Assembly (NCBI GenBank): GCA_020636045.1
Contig: JACJYP010000003.1
Coordinates: 124,001 to 188,000, forward strand
Direction of reading: 5' to 3'
Source of the DNA: Lewinellaceae bacterium
GTDB taxonomy: Bacteria; Bacteroidota; Bacteroidia; Chitinophagales; Saprospiraceae
DNA: 64,000 bases
The position numbers were made by a program, and so were the translations under genes. Positions 53,496 to 62,722 of this stretch are shown here, piece after piece; within the stretch, counting starts at the first letter, position 1, and the number at the start of each line of letters is the position of its first letter. Below the pieces are notes generated by a model. It was not told the origin of the DNA. It saw only the letters and a program-made list of their open reading frames with translations, and made no database searches.

Positions 53496-54014
53496 TTAAT
53501 TATTGCCCAGGTCCTTGAGCGCATCCCAGACTGAATCTGGTTTCGCTTCTCCGGACTCGTGGTTCAGGTACTTCAGAATTTCAATATTGCACGGCGGATC
53601 TGCGTCGCGCTGGCAGTCGTAGGTATTGGTGATCGGCAATGCCAATACGGCGAATTCGTACAGGTATTTCGCCACATTGAATTCCGACGCTTCCCGGTGG
53701 ATGAACACCACTTCGTCTTCATCCTCTCCTTCCGACTCTCCGTACTTGACAATGAGCTCCCGCGTATCTTCTACGGGCAGGTCGATCATCGCCGTACAGC
53801 GATCGCATTCTGCCCTCACCGTCCCCGCCAGTTCAAACTCCAGGATCAGCATATCCGGCCGTTTGTCCAGTTGCAGATCGAACGCAATATCCCCCTCTTC
53901 TATCGGCGCATCCTCAAAATGGGAGAAAAACGCACTGTCGATGGTGAATTTGAATCGATGTATTCCGGTTTTTAACCCTTTGATGGGGATGGAATACGCA
54001 ACAAATGCGTTCAT
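53496..54014 (-). CDS. DUF177 (YceD-like) protein, 23S rRNA accumulation factor
   Basis: 172 aa. DUF177 signature: ILEFELAGTVRAECDRCTAMIDLPVEDTRELIVKYGE, EFNVAKYLYEFAVLALPI and CQRDADPPC. Homologues support 23S rRNA processing or stability in bacteria and plants. First gene of the DUF177-rpmF unit with a good promoter at 54043-54073. Confidence 0.93.
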   Translation of the reverse strand: MNAFVAYSIPIKGLKTGIHRFKFTIDSAFFSHFEDAPIEEGDIAFDLQLDKRPDMLILEFELAGTVRAECDRCTAMIDLPVEDTRELIVKYGESEGEDEDEVVFIHREASEFNVAKYLYEFAVLALPITNTYDCQRDADPPCNIEILKYLNHESGEAKPDSVWDALKDLGNN

Positions 54015-54042
54015 TTCCTCTTCAATTTTGCAAATCGGGCGG

Positions 54043-54073
54043 CAAAGGTAAGATGCATGGACGAATTCGCCAA
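54043..54073 (-). promoter_or_regulatory. Promoter of DUF177-rpmF
   Basis: TTG (54073-54071) and TACCTTTG (54050-54043) separated by 20 nt, 28 nt before the ATG. An exact match to the Bacteroidota consensus. Confidence 0.65.
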
Positions 54074-54112
54074 ACGGAGGATTAAAGAAAGCGACAAGAT
54101 TTTTCGAAGGTA

Positions 54113-56773
54113 TTACCCTCCGTCGAGTTCGTCGCCGAAGGTGTCGTCGGGTTTTTTCTCGCGGCCGGGGATCGTGCCGTCTTCATTGAGTTCGTCGTTG
54201 TAAATATCGGGGAAGAAGTCTTCCTCGTCGCGGGTCGGCATCGCATCGCCCTGTTCGTAACTGGCGCAGTTGGTCTCGATGCCGAGATCGCCGGGCGGCC
54301 GTACGAAGCGGGCGTTGAAATCGTATCCCGACTTCGTATCTTTCTCAAGGCGATTGATAAAACCTGCAAAAATGGGGCGCGCCATCCTGGAGCCCTGGCC
54401 GTCGGCAAGGCTGAGAAAGCGTATCCAGCGGTCGTCGCCGCCGACCCAGGTGCCTACGACGAGCCGCGGCGTGATGCCCATAAACCAGCCGTCGGACTGG
54501 TTGGTCGTGGTACCCGTTTTGCCGCCTACCTCACTTTTCAGCGTATTGATGCCGGGGGTTCCGCTGACGTTGTATTTCAACATTTCCACCATGACGTAGT
54601 TGGCATTCGGCGGCAGCGCGACGTGCTCTTCCGGCAGGGAGCGATAAATGATGCGGCCGTTTTTATCTTCGATGCGTTTGATCACGAACGGCAGCCCGTA
54701 GATGCCTTTATTGGCGAAAGTGGCATACGCGCCGGTCATCTCCATAACGGTCAGGTCGGCGGCGCCGAGGCAGATGGCGGGCTGTTTGGGAATGTGGTAC
54801 TGGCCGTCGGAGCGCCGCGCCGAAGAATCGATGCCCATGCTGTTGCAAAGGCCGCGTACGGGCTCGGTGTCGCCCATTTGTTTCATCAGATAGGTGCTGA
54901 TGGAGTTGACCGAGTTTTTCAAGGCCTCTTTCAGCGTCATGCGCAGGCCGGTATAGGTGTTGTTGGAGTTTTTCGGCGTCCAGTCCGTGATATTGGTAAA
55001 ATTCTGATAGCGCGCAGGAATGGTCACCGGTTGATCGTACACCTGGAAACAGGGGCTGATGCTCTGCTGGGCGATGGCGGTGGCATACACGAAGGGCTTG
55101 AAAGTGGACCCCACCTGCCGCTCGGTGCGCACGTGATCGAACTGGAAGTATTTAAAATTGATGCCGCCGACCCAGGCTTTTATTTCACTGTTGGTCGGGT
55201 CCAAGGCCAAAATGCCCGTTTGCAGGAACATGCGGTGGTAACGAACGCTGTCCAGCGGGGTCATCACCGTGTCTTTTTCAAATCGCGGATTGTCCCAGGT
55301 AAACACCTTCATGGGTGTTTTTATGTTGTACACCTTTTTGATCGCCGCCTGCAGAGCCCGGTACTGGTTTTTGATCTCCACCCATTCCGGGTCGCGCATC
55401 AGGCTGCGATACACTGCCGCCTGCTCGGAAGTGGCAATGCCTTCCGACAGCATTTTGCCGATGGAACCGGTTTTTCGCTCCTCGCTCAGCATACGTTCGA
55501 TGTCTGCGTCGCGCAGATCGAAATCGTAGCGTTTTTTCACGATATTGCTCACTTCGTCGAGGTATCTGGGCCGCAGGGCCTGATAGCGGTCGCCGTCGCG
55601 GATCAGCGACATCAGCGAGGCTTGCCTGTTCTCGATCTCCTCCGTCGATGCACTTCCTCCGCGATGTGTCCAGGGGTCGCGTTTGCGCCACACTTCGAAA
55701 AAGCGCTTTTGCAGTTTTTTCATGTGCTCCTGCATCGCCGCTTCAGCCTGCTGCTGAAACACCGGGTCGATGGTCGTGAATATTTTCAGGCCGTCCTTGT
55801 AGATGTTGTATTTGGTGCCGTCGGCGCGGCGGCATTCGGGAGCGTCGAGAATGCGGCTGACATCTTTTTTCAGTTCCGAGCAGAGATACGGCGCCTTGTC
55901 GTCGGTGAAGGTGACGCGCTTGAAATGGCTCATGTCCAGCGGCCTGACCTTCAGTTCGTCAAACTGTGCCTCTGTAAGCATTTCGTTTTTGCGCATCTGG
56001 TACAGCACGATCCAGCGCCGGCGCATGGCCCGTTCCGGGAACCGCACGGGGTTGAAATAGGTGGGGTTTTGCAGCATGCCGATCAGCATGGCCGCCTCTT
56101 CGAGTTTCAGTTCGGACTGGTCTTTTCCGAAATACACTTCTGCCGCCGCGTGGATGCCGTAGGCATTGTTGATGAAATTGACCTGGTTGAGGTACATCGC
56201 GATGATCTCCTCCTTGGTGTAACTGCGCTCCAGTTTCACGGCGGTGATCCATTCGCGCAATTTCCGGTACACGAGGGCGAAGAATTTTTCCACCTTGCTC
56301 ATTCCCTTGAAATTGCGGTCGGAATACAGGTTTTTGGCCAGTTGCTGCGTAATGGTGGAGCCGCCACCCGCGCTTTGGTCGCGCAGGAGGATGGTTCTGA
56401 AAGCGACCCGCGCGACCGCGCGGGCGTCGATGCCGCAGTGATCGAGAAAACGCTCGTCCTCGGTGGCGATCAGGGCGTTCACGAGGTGCGGGCTCAGGTC
56501 CTTGTAGGCCACCGGCACGCGGTTTTCGGTAAAATAGCGCCCCAGCACTTCTTTGTTGCTGGCCAGCACTTCGCTGGCGAGCGCGGAACTGGGGTCTTCC
56601 AGTTCGCGAAAAGAGGGGATCGCCGTAAAGTTGATGAACAGGAACAATATGGCAACTGCTAGCATCCCCCCTGCCAGCAAACGCCAGGTCCAGCGGATGA
56701 TGCGGTGGTAAAGAGGCATTCTTTTATTCTGGAGCGCCGCTTTGATCGAGATGAGATGCTGCGGTTCGTTCAT
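54113..56773 (-). CDS. Penicillin-binding protein 1A (class A, transglycosylase/transpeptidase)
   Basis: Builds peptidoglycan glycan strands and cross-links. 886 aa. One N-terminal membrane helix (about 32-50). The GT51 domain has ATEDERFLDHCGID (catalytic E105) and GGSTITQQLAKNLY. The transpeptidase has S556-x2-K559 (GSTFKP), SVN and GGKTGTT. A helical insert lies between about 330 and 480. The C-terminus is acidic (DEEDFFPDIYND). ATG 56773; GTG two codons upstream is possible. Confidence 0.96.
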   Translation of the reverse strand: MNEPQHLISIKAALQNKRMPLYHRIIRWTWRLLAGGMLAVAILFLFINFTAIPSFRELEDPSSALASEVLASNKEVLGRYFTENRVPVAYKDLSPHLVNALIATEDERFLDHCGIDARAVARVAFRTILLRDQSAGGGSTITQQLAKNLYSDRNFKGMSKVEKFFALVYRKLREWITAVKLERSYTKEEIIAMYLNQVNFINNAYGIHAAAEVYFGKDQSELKLEEAAMLIGMLQNPTYFNPVRFPERAMRRRWIVLYQMRKNEMLTEAQFDELKVRPLDMSHFKRVTFTDDKAPYLCSELKKDVSRILDAPECRRADGTKYNIYKDGLKIFTTIDPVFQQQAEAAMQEHMKKLQKRFFEVWRKRDPWTHRGGSASTEEIENRQASLMSLIRDGDRYQALRPRYLDEVSNIVKKRYDFDLRDADIERMLSEERKTGSIGKMLSEGIATSEQAAVYRSLMRDPEWVEIKNQYRALQAAIKKVYNIKTPMKVFTWDNPRFEKDTVMTPLDSVRYHRMFLQTGILALDPTNSEIKAWVGGINFKYFQFDHVRTERQVGSTFKPFVYATAIAQQSISPCFQVYDQPVTIPARYQNFTNITDWTPKNSNNTYTGLRMTLKEALKNSVNSISTYLMKQMGDTEPVRGLCNSMGIDSSARRSDGQYHIPKQPAICLGAADLTVMEMTGAYATFANKGIYGLPFVIKRIEDKNGRIIYRSLPEEHVALPPNANYVMVEMLKYNVSGTPGINTLKSEVGGKTGTTTNQSDGWFMGITPRLVVGTWVGGDDRWIRFLSLADGQGSRMARPIFAGFINRLEKDTKSGYDFNARFVRPPGDLGIETNCASYEQGDAMPTRDEEDFFPDIYNDELNEDGTIPGREKKPDDTFGDELDGG

Positions 56774-57010
56774 ATGCACGTGGGGGTGATTTTGTTTGAG
56801 GTTGTCGAAATTTATTTAATTGAATGATGTTGCGTGGTTTTTGGGTAAGGCGAGGCAAATTTTGCAGCTATAGTTGAATAGTTTTTGGCGACAGACGGAA
56901 TCTACGGCAAAAAACAGCCTCCGGGACAAAAGTAATAATGCTGATCCGGAAAAAATATTTTGTGTCAAATACTGAGGCTCAAAAGAACATTGTCCCCATT
57001 TTTCGGTCAA

Positions 57011-58171
57011 ATGCTGCTAGTATCCGCATCCGTATTTTTAGCGTTCGTATACGCCGGCCTCCTGCTCGTGTACCTGAAAGGCTGGCGGGCGACGCCTGAA
57101 TGGACTTTGCCGGAAGGCTACGAACCCCGGACCGGTATCAGCGTACTGATCCCTGCCCGCAACGAAGCGGACCGCATCGCCGCCTGCCTGCGTGCCATCG
57201 CAGCGGGTTCGTATCCGCCTTCGCTGCTGGAGATCATCGTCATCGACGACTTTTCCGACGACGCGACGGCCGCGGTTGTCAGGAAATTTCGATCCGGCAT
57301 TTCGATCCGGCTCGTCCATCTGTCCGACATCCTGCCAGCAGAACATGCAATGCTGGCCAACAAAAAAGCGGCGATCGAGGCAGGGGTTGCGCTCGCCCAC
57401 GGGCCGCTGATCGTGACGACCGATGCGGATTGCATCGCGCCCGCCGACTGGCTGCGCATCATCGCATCGAGATTCGAAGCGGGAGACCTGCAATTGCTGA
57501 CGGCTCCGGTAGCCCTGCACCGCGAAAAAAATTTGTTGCAGCGTTTCCAGTCGCTCGACCTGCTGGGCCTCATGGGCATCACGGCCGCGGGCATGCATCT
57601 GGGCTTTCAGCGTATGGCCAACGGCGCCAACCTCGCTTACACGAAGGAAGTTTTCGAAAATGTGGGCGGGTACGCGGGAAACCGCTCGCTGTCTTCCGGC
57701 GACGATATGTTCCTGGTGCAAAAAATAGCGCGCCTGCATACTTCGTCAGTGGCTTTCCTGAAGAATCCCGCGGCAGCCGTTCGCACAGAAGCGGCGGCGG
57801 ACCTGCGCTCTTTCGTTCAGCAGCGCATCCGCTGGGGCACCAAAAACGCCGCCCTGCCCGAATGGCCGGTACGACTGGTCCTGCTGGCGGTTTTTCTTTT
57901 TTGCTGGAGCATAGTGATCAATGCCGTTATCGCTGTCCCGGCCGCGGCTGCCGGCAATTATTTATTCTTACAGCTGCTGGGCCTGCAACTTCTGATAAAG
58001 GCCGTATTCGACTACCTTTTCCTCCGGGAAATGTGCCTTTATTTCGGCCGCGCAGATCTGCTTCGCTGGTTCGTCCCCTGTTTCCTCATGCACACGGCAT
58101 ATGTAGCCCTGATCGGTGCGGCGAGCCTTGTTTTCCGGCGATACCGGTGGAAAGGGCGGCGTGTCGGTTAG
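57011..58171 (+). CDS. Family 2 glycosyltransferase, membrane-anchored
   Basis: 386 aa. N-terminal membrane helix (MLLVSASVFLAFVYAGLLLVYL), GT2 domain with ISVLIPARNEADRI, EIIVIDDFSDD, TTDADC (DXD) and the processive-type QQRIRW motif (Q-x-x-R-W). Two to three C-terminal membrane helices follow. Resembles cellulose-synthase-like and polysaccharide-polymerising GT2s; the sugar is unknown. ATG 57011; TTG at 56960 is a less likely start. Convergent with the dihydroorotase-like gene. Confidence 0.92.
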   Translation: MLLVSASVFLAFVYAGLLLVYLKGWRATPEWTLPEGYEPRTGISVLIPARNEADRIAACLRAIAAGSYPPSLLEIIVIDDFSDDATAAVVRKFRSGISIRLVHLSDILPAEHAMLANKKAAIEAGVALAHGPLIVTTDADCIAPADWLRIIASRFEAGDLQLLTAPVALHREKNLLQRFQSLDLLGLMGITAAGMHLGFQRMANGANLAYTKEVFENVGGYAGNRSLSSGDDMFLVQKIARLHTSSVAFLKNPAAAVRTEAAADLRSFVQQRIRWGTKNAALPEWPVRLVLLAVFLFCWSIVINAVIAVPAAAAGNYLFLQLLGLQLLIKAVFDYLFLREMCLYFGRADLLRWFVPCFLMHTAYVALIGAASLVFRRYRWKGRRVG

Positions 58172-58175
58172 CCGT

Positions 58176-59447
58176 TCAGGCGAAACGCAGCGCTTGGCCG
58201 TTGTTGACGATCCCCAGCACTTTCCCCTTGAATTGCTGTCTTGTAAAAGGCGTATTTCGCGATTTGGAGCGGATGTCGCGCTCTTCGAACGTCCATTTTG
58301 CGTCGGGGTCGAAGAGCGTCAGTTCGGCGCGTGCGCCGACTTTTATTTCCGGAACCGGCAGGCCGAGAATCCGGCGGGGCGCCAGCGCGATCTTTTCGAT
58401 CACTTCGGCTGTTTTCAGATGCTCGCCCAGAAAAGTGCGGCAAAGCGCAAAGGTGGTTTGCAGGCCCGACATGCCGAACTCGGCAAAGGGGAACTCGAGG
58501 TTTTTGGCCTCCTCGTGCCAGGGCACATGATTGGACGCGATCAGGTCGATGGTGCCGTCGTGCAGGCCTTCCAGCAGGGCGTCGGCATCGGCGCGGCTGC
58601 GCAGGGGCGGCAGGATTTTCCAGTTGGAATCGAAGTCCCGCAATTTTTCGTCGGTAAAACAAAGATTGGCCACCGCGACCGAAGCCGTCACGGGCAGGCC
58701 CGCCTTTTTTGTTTCGCGCACCAGCGCCACACCGGCAGCCGTAGACAGCAGGTGGATGTGCAGACGCCCTTCCGCGTATTCGAGCAGCCGCAGGTCGCGC
58801 TGTACCACGATCTCTTCGGCCAGCGCCGGAATGCCTTTCAGGCCGAGCGAGGTGCTCACGAGCCCTTCGTGCATCTGTCCGCCTGCGGCGATGGACCGTT
58901 GTTGCGGTTCGTTGATCACCAGTCCGCCGAACGCCCGCGCGTATTGCAGGGCCCTGAGCAGCAGTCCGGCATCCTGCACGGGTTTGCTGCCGTCGCTGAA
59001 TGCGATGGCGCCGGCAGCGTGCATGTCATACAGTTCGGCGAGGTCCTTGCCCTCGCAATGCTCGGAGATGGCGCCGACGGGGTAGAAGGTGACGGGGCTG
59101 TGCGCCGTTTTGTTCTTCACGTACAGCACCTCCGATTTGGAGGCGATCGCCGGGTGTGTATTGGGGAAACAGGCGACCGAGGTATACCCGCCCGCTGCCG
59201 CTGCCGAAGCGGCCGAGTGCAGGTCTTCGCGATGTTCGTAGCCCGGGTCGCCGGTTTGTGCGCCGATATCCATCCAGCCGGGCGATACGTGTATTTTACC
59301 CGAATCCCATTGCCACACCTCCATATTCTTGCGGGCGGGAATGTCTTCGGCGATCTGCTCGATGATACCGTCGCGCAAAAGCAGATCCCTGGTTTTGCTG
59401 CCGGATTTGCCTTCGGCAATTCGTATGTTTTTTAACAATAAAAGCAT
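58176..59447 (-). CDS. Dihydroorotase-like amidohydrolase without metal ligands
   Basis: 423 aa. Fold and motifs are of dihydroorotase (VSPGWMDIGAQTGDPGYEHREDLHSAA, SVACFPNTHPAIASKSEV, GRLHIHLLSTAAGV, GLQTTFALC, FTRQQFKGKVLGIVNNG). The metal HxH is replaced: D60-I-G62-A-Q64 in place of D-x-H-x-H. The catalytic Asp is Asn306 (IASNHVPWH). So it is probably a non-catalytic pseudo-dihydroorotase like those that assemble with aspartate transcarbamoylase. An active distant relative is less likely. ATG 59447. Confidence 0.85.
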   Translation of the reverse strand: MLLLLKNIRIAEGKSGSKTRDLLLRDGIIEQIAEDIPARKNMEVWQWDSGKIHVSPGWMDIGAQTGDPGYEHREDLHSAASAAAAGGYTSVACFPNTHPAIASKSEVLYVKNKTAHSPVTFYPVGAISEHCEGKDLAELYDMHAAGAIAFSDGSKPVQDAGLLLRALQYARAFGGLVINEPQQRSIAAGGQMHEGLVSTSLGLKGIPALAEEIVVQRDLRLLEYAEGRLHIHLLSTAAGVALVRETKKAGLPVTASVAVANLCFTDEKLRDFDSNWKILPPLRSRADADALLEGLHDGTIDLIASNHVPWHEEAKNLEFPFAEFGMSGLQTTFALCRTFLGEHLKTAEVIEKIALAPRRILGLPVPEIKVGARAELTLFDPDAKWTFEERDIRSKSRNTPFTRQQFKGKVLGIVNNGQALRFA

Positions 59448-59475
59448 GGTCAAATACTTTTGCTCGGCCGGGCAT

Positions 59476-61872
59476 CTAACGGCCGCCTTCGGGTAGTTTG
59501 TACCAGTAATTGTTGCGGACCACCCAGTTGCGGTCTTTCCGGTACAGGTTGACGTCCGCGCGGCGGATCAGCACTTCGTCGAGGAAAAAGGGTTCGTCTA
59601 CGGCCTTTTTTTGCAGGAAAATGCGCGTGTTGGAGTTGTCGTCGTACACCGTGAAGTCGAGATCGAACAATGCCCATCCGTCGACGATGGCCTGCAGATA
59701 AAAGCGCAGTCCTTCGTGTTTGAAATTGATCTCGTGCCCGTCTTCCCGGCTGTTTTGTATGATCTTCAGTTCGTCGGTCAGACCCATATCCTGCTTTGCA
59801 TATATCCACAGACTGATGCGGTATTCGCCTTTCGGAATGCGGCTTTTCCATATCCACGTCGTGTCGCCGATATTTCCCTTGTATGCCCCGCCGCCCTGAA
59901 AAACGTGCTCGGTCCGGGTCAAAGAGTCATAACTCAGGCTGGCCGACCAGCCGGCGTCGCGGTTGCTGCGCCAGCCATTTCCCGCGGGGTAAAGGGCCTC
60001 TGCATCTGCCTCGGCGGCCACGCCAAGCGCCTGTTCGCGCGAGTAGGCACGCACGCTGTCCGGCATCAGCGACATGATCTTCAGTTCGGGATGCTCGTAC
60101 ACCAAGGTCGCCTTGTCCAGCAGATGCCCCGATTTCTGCTTCGCCTCCTCCCAGCGGTCGGGGTTTACCATCAGGGCGATCGGCCGGTCGTCGGGCAATT
60201 CATCGAGCAGTTCGGGGGGCTCAAACGGATTCATCGCAAATTGCACCGATTTGATCATATTGCCGATGGAGGTCCGGCTCATGAATACGCCCATATCAGG
60301 CAGGCCGGTGTGCAGGGCCGTAGTCTGCATTTGTTTGAAAAGGCGCCCGTCGATGTCCATCCAGATGTTTTCGGAGCCGATGTGGTAGTACGGCAGCGGC
60401 ATCAACGCCTGGTATCCCGAAAAATCCACCTTGTTGAGCCAGTGGTCGGGCGCGGCGGCAAACACCTCTTTTTTCGCGATATTGGGGTTGAGCACCAGTT
60501 TTCTGTTCTTTTGAAAATACCAGGCTTCTGCACCCATGACCACGAGCGGCGCCAGCGCGATCACCCAGCGAAACCAGGGATAACGCCCCCCCGAAAACCC
60601 TTTGAAACGGATGCTCCTGTTCCACAAAACATAGAACATCAGGATATTGATCACGTAGTAGAAGGCCCATGTAAAACGCCCCAGCCCCCTGAACTGGCGC
60701 AGCGGACCGAAGTAATTGACCATCCACTCCATGCCGCTGATAGCGAAGGGGAAACCGCAGGAAAACAGGACCAGTACGAATGCAGCAATGAAAATGCCGC
60801 GCAGGTATCGCCTGTGCACGCGATGGTATGCCATTTCGTCCCATTCGCGCTCGAAGGGGCGCAGGCGCCGGAAAAACAGCGCCCAGACCGTAAAGACCGT
60901 AGCCGCCATGCCCACATAGGCTTGCGTTTCAATATCCACCCGCCTGATCTTGATGAGGTGCTGATCGATCCACTGGTACAGGGGGAAGTTTTCATAAGGC
61001 AGCAAAATACCTTCCCAATAACCGATATAGGTGGTGAATCCCCAGGGATTGGCCGGCCGGTCGGTGGCGTAATCCACCCAGTGCACCCAGATGTTCAGCA
61101 ACACGAAGGGCAGCAGGATCATTACGACCAGGTGGCTCAGGCGAACGCGCAGGTTGCGCAATGAAGGTTCGGAGATCAGTTGCACCAGCGTGTAAAGCCC
61201 CAGGAACAGGGCCGCCAGCCCGAAGTAGTAAAAATGCAATTGGGCGGATACCCACACCAGTATGCCGATCATCAGGCTTTGGTATCGCCGGCTGTAGCGT
61301 TCCTCATACCTGCACAACCATAGCAGCATGAGCGGGAAAACCCAGGTATGAGAAAGTCCGAAATGGCCGTCGAAACGAATGTTCTGCGGCGACAGGAACA
61401 GGATCGCCAGCGCCGCGAGCCCCGCATACCAGGCGGGCAGGTGGAGTTTTCGCAGCAGCAGAAACAGTATTGCCACACCGAACAGCAGCGAAAGCAACTG
61501 GATGCGGTTGATCATCCCCACGGTTTTTCCAGAAAGACTGGAAACGTGCTTGTGCCACCACTGCATGGCGGCGCTGATGACGGGCTGGTTGTCGGTAAAC
61601 AGCACATGCTCCCCGAAAGGGTAACTCATGCCGCGGTAATGCACATAACTTGTATCGTTCTGCACATGCCAGCTCGAGGTCATGTAATTTTTGAAGCCGT
61701 CGGGCGATTCGCCGAACATAAAATCATTGGGGGCGCCCAGCCAGGTATGGTGCTTGGCCCAAAGCAACAGGAACGCGAGCGTCAGCACGCCCAGCAGCCC
61801 CCAGAAAGTGTGGCTGCGCCTGGGCGAAGCGAGATGGTGGATGGTATGTTCGATTTGTTCAACGCCTTTCAT
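59476..61872 (-). CDS. Large polytopic membrane protein, GT-C-like
   Basis: 798 aa. About ten to twelve membrane helices occupy the first 460 residues. A first luminal loop bears acidic and aromatic residues (GAPNDFMFGESPDGFKNYM), and the C-terminal region (about 470-798) is soluble and beta-rich (RIPKGEYRISLWIYAKQD). This two-part layout is seen in GT-C lipid-linked glycosyltransferases and in uncharacterised relatives. The donor is unknown. Next to a dolichyl-phosphate-glucosyltransferase-like GT2, which fits a lipid-linked sugar system (inference). Confidence 0.8.
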   Translation of the reverse strand: MKGVEQIEHTIHHLASPRRSHTFWGLLGVLTLAFLLLWAKHHTWLGAPNDFMFGESPDGFKNYMTSSWHVQNDTSYVHYRGMSYPFGEHVLFTDNQPVISAAMQWWHKHVSSLSGKTVGMINRIQLLSLLFGVAILFLLLRKLHLPAWYAGLAALAILFLSPQNIRFDGHFGLSHTWVFPLMLLWLCRYEERYSRRYQSLMIGILVWVSAQLHFYYFGLAALFLGLYTLVQLISEPSLRNLRVRLSHLVVMILLPFVLLNIWVHWVDYATDRPANPWGFTTYIGYWEGILLPYENFPLYQWIDQHLIKIRRVDIETQAYVGMAATVFTVWALFFRRLRPFEREWDEMAYHRVHRRYLRGIFIAAFVLVLFSCGFPFAISGMEWMVNYFGPLRQFRGLGRFTWAFYYVINILMFYVLWNRSIRFKGFSGGRYPWFRWVIALAPLVVMGAEAWYFQKNRKLVLNPNIAKKEVFAAAPDHWLNKVDFSGYQALMPLPYYHIGSENIWMDIDGRLFKQMQTTALHTGLPDMGVFMSRTSIGNMIKSVQFAMNPFEPPELLDELPDDRPIALMVNPDRWEEAKQKSGHLLDKATLVYEHPELKIMSLMPDSVRAYSREQALGVAAEADAEALYPAGNGWRSNRDAGWSASLSYDSLTRTEHVFQGGGAYKGNIGDTTWIWKSRIPKGEYRISLWIYAKQDMGLTDELKIIQNSREDGHEINFKHEGLRFYLQAIVDGWALFDLDFTVYDDNSNTRIFLQKKAVDEPFFLDEVLIRRADVNLYRKDRNWVVRNNYWYKLPEGGR

Positions 61873-61881
61873 GGAATGTCT

Positions 61882-62625
61882 TTATGGCTTTTTCGGGTTG
61901 TTTTTTGCACGCCCGCTCAGCAGCAGCCACAGAAAGTTGCGCCCTTCCGTTGCCAGTATTTTCCAGCCCACCTTGCTGAAAACGACTCCTTCGCGCAGCT
62001 CGACGGGCACAGGGGTCACCGGCACGCGTTTTTCGGCCAGCATCAGGAATTCGAGATCGAAGAGAAAGCGGTCGATCGTAGTTTCCAGAAATACGGTTTT
62101 CCCCGCATTATCAAAGCCTTTCAGGCCGCACTGGGAATCGCCCACCGGCTGGCGCAGCACATTGCGCAAAAGCCAGCGCAGGCCTTTCGACAGCCAGCGG
62201 CGAAAAGCCGGCACGCGTTCGTAGTAGGCCGTGTCGCGGTTGCCCGCAGCGATGCCACCGCGTTCGGCAAGGACTGCCGCCACGCGCTGCATGCTTTCGA
62301 TCGTATAGGGAAAATCGGCATCGGTCACCAGGTGAAGATCGGCGTCGGAAGCCTCCACGCCGCGCCGCAGGGCATAGCCTTTGCCCCTGTTTTCTGTGTA
62401 ACTTACCAGTGATGCGCCGGGTACGAGTTCGGTCAGCCGTTGGAAATACGTCGCTGCAGCCGGCGCGGTCGATCCGTCGTTCACCACGATCAGCCCCGGC
62501 GCCTCCGCCATGCCTGACACAAGCCTCCCAAATGTCGAAAACCGGTCGGCCAGGGCTTCCGCCCAACCTTCGTGTGGATTGTAGCAGGGCACGATGACAT
62601 TCAATCGGACGGACGGTGTTTGCAA
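61882..62625 (-). CDS. Family 2 glycosyltransferase (dolichyl-phosphate-glucosyltransferase/ALG5-like)
   Basis: 247 aa GT2: LNVIVPCYNPHEGW, GLIVVNDGST, NRGKGYALRRGV, VTDADFPYTIESM (D-x-D), GDSQCGLKGF and FDLEFLMLAEKRV. The last two motifs are typical of ALG5/DPM1-like enzymes that make lipid-phosphate sugars. No C-terminal membrane helix is seen. No ATG in frame: TTG 62625 is the only start two codons after an in-frame stop. It stands 9 nt upstream of the GT-C-like gene. Confidence 0.88.
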   Translation of the reverse strand: MQTPSVRLNVIVPCYNPHEGWAEALADRFSTFGRLVSGMAEAPGLIVVNDGSTAPAAATYFQRLTELVPGASLVSYTENRGKGYALRRGVEASDADLHLVTDADFPYTIESMQRVAAVLAERGGIAAGNRDTAYYERVPAFRRWLSKGLRWLLRNVLRQPVGDSQCGLKGFDNAGKTVFLETTIDRFLFDLEFLMLAEKRVPVTPVPVELREGVVFSKVGWKILATEGRNFLWLLLSGRAKNNPKKP

Positions 62626-62722
62626 AATGAGGGATCAGCTTTGTTGGCGGGCAAAAGTAAGGTATTAGCCTGTCATTGTTCGCATTCCTGCTGCCTGTGC
62701 GCAGGAGAATTACCCCGCCGAC

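Noticed and set aside
54623..56662. 679-codon open frame on the plus strand
   Set aside because: It is antisense to the PBP1A gene, whose motifs and length are convincing; the plus-strand protein has no family features.
59611..61164. 517-codon open frame on the plus strand
   Set aside because: Antisense to the GT-C-like membrane protein gene; GC-rich codon bias creates long shadow frames here.
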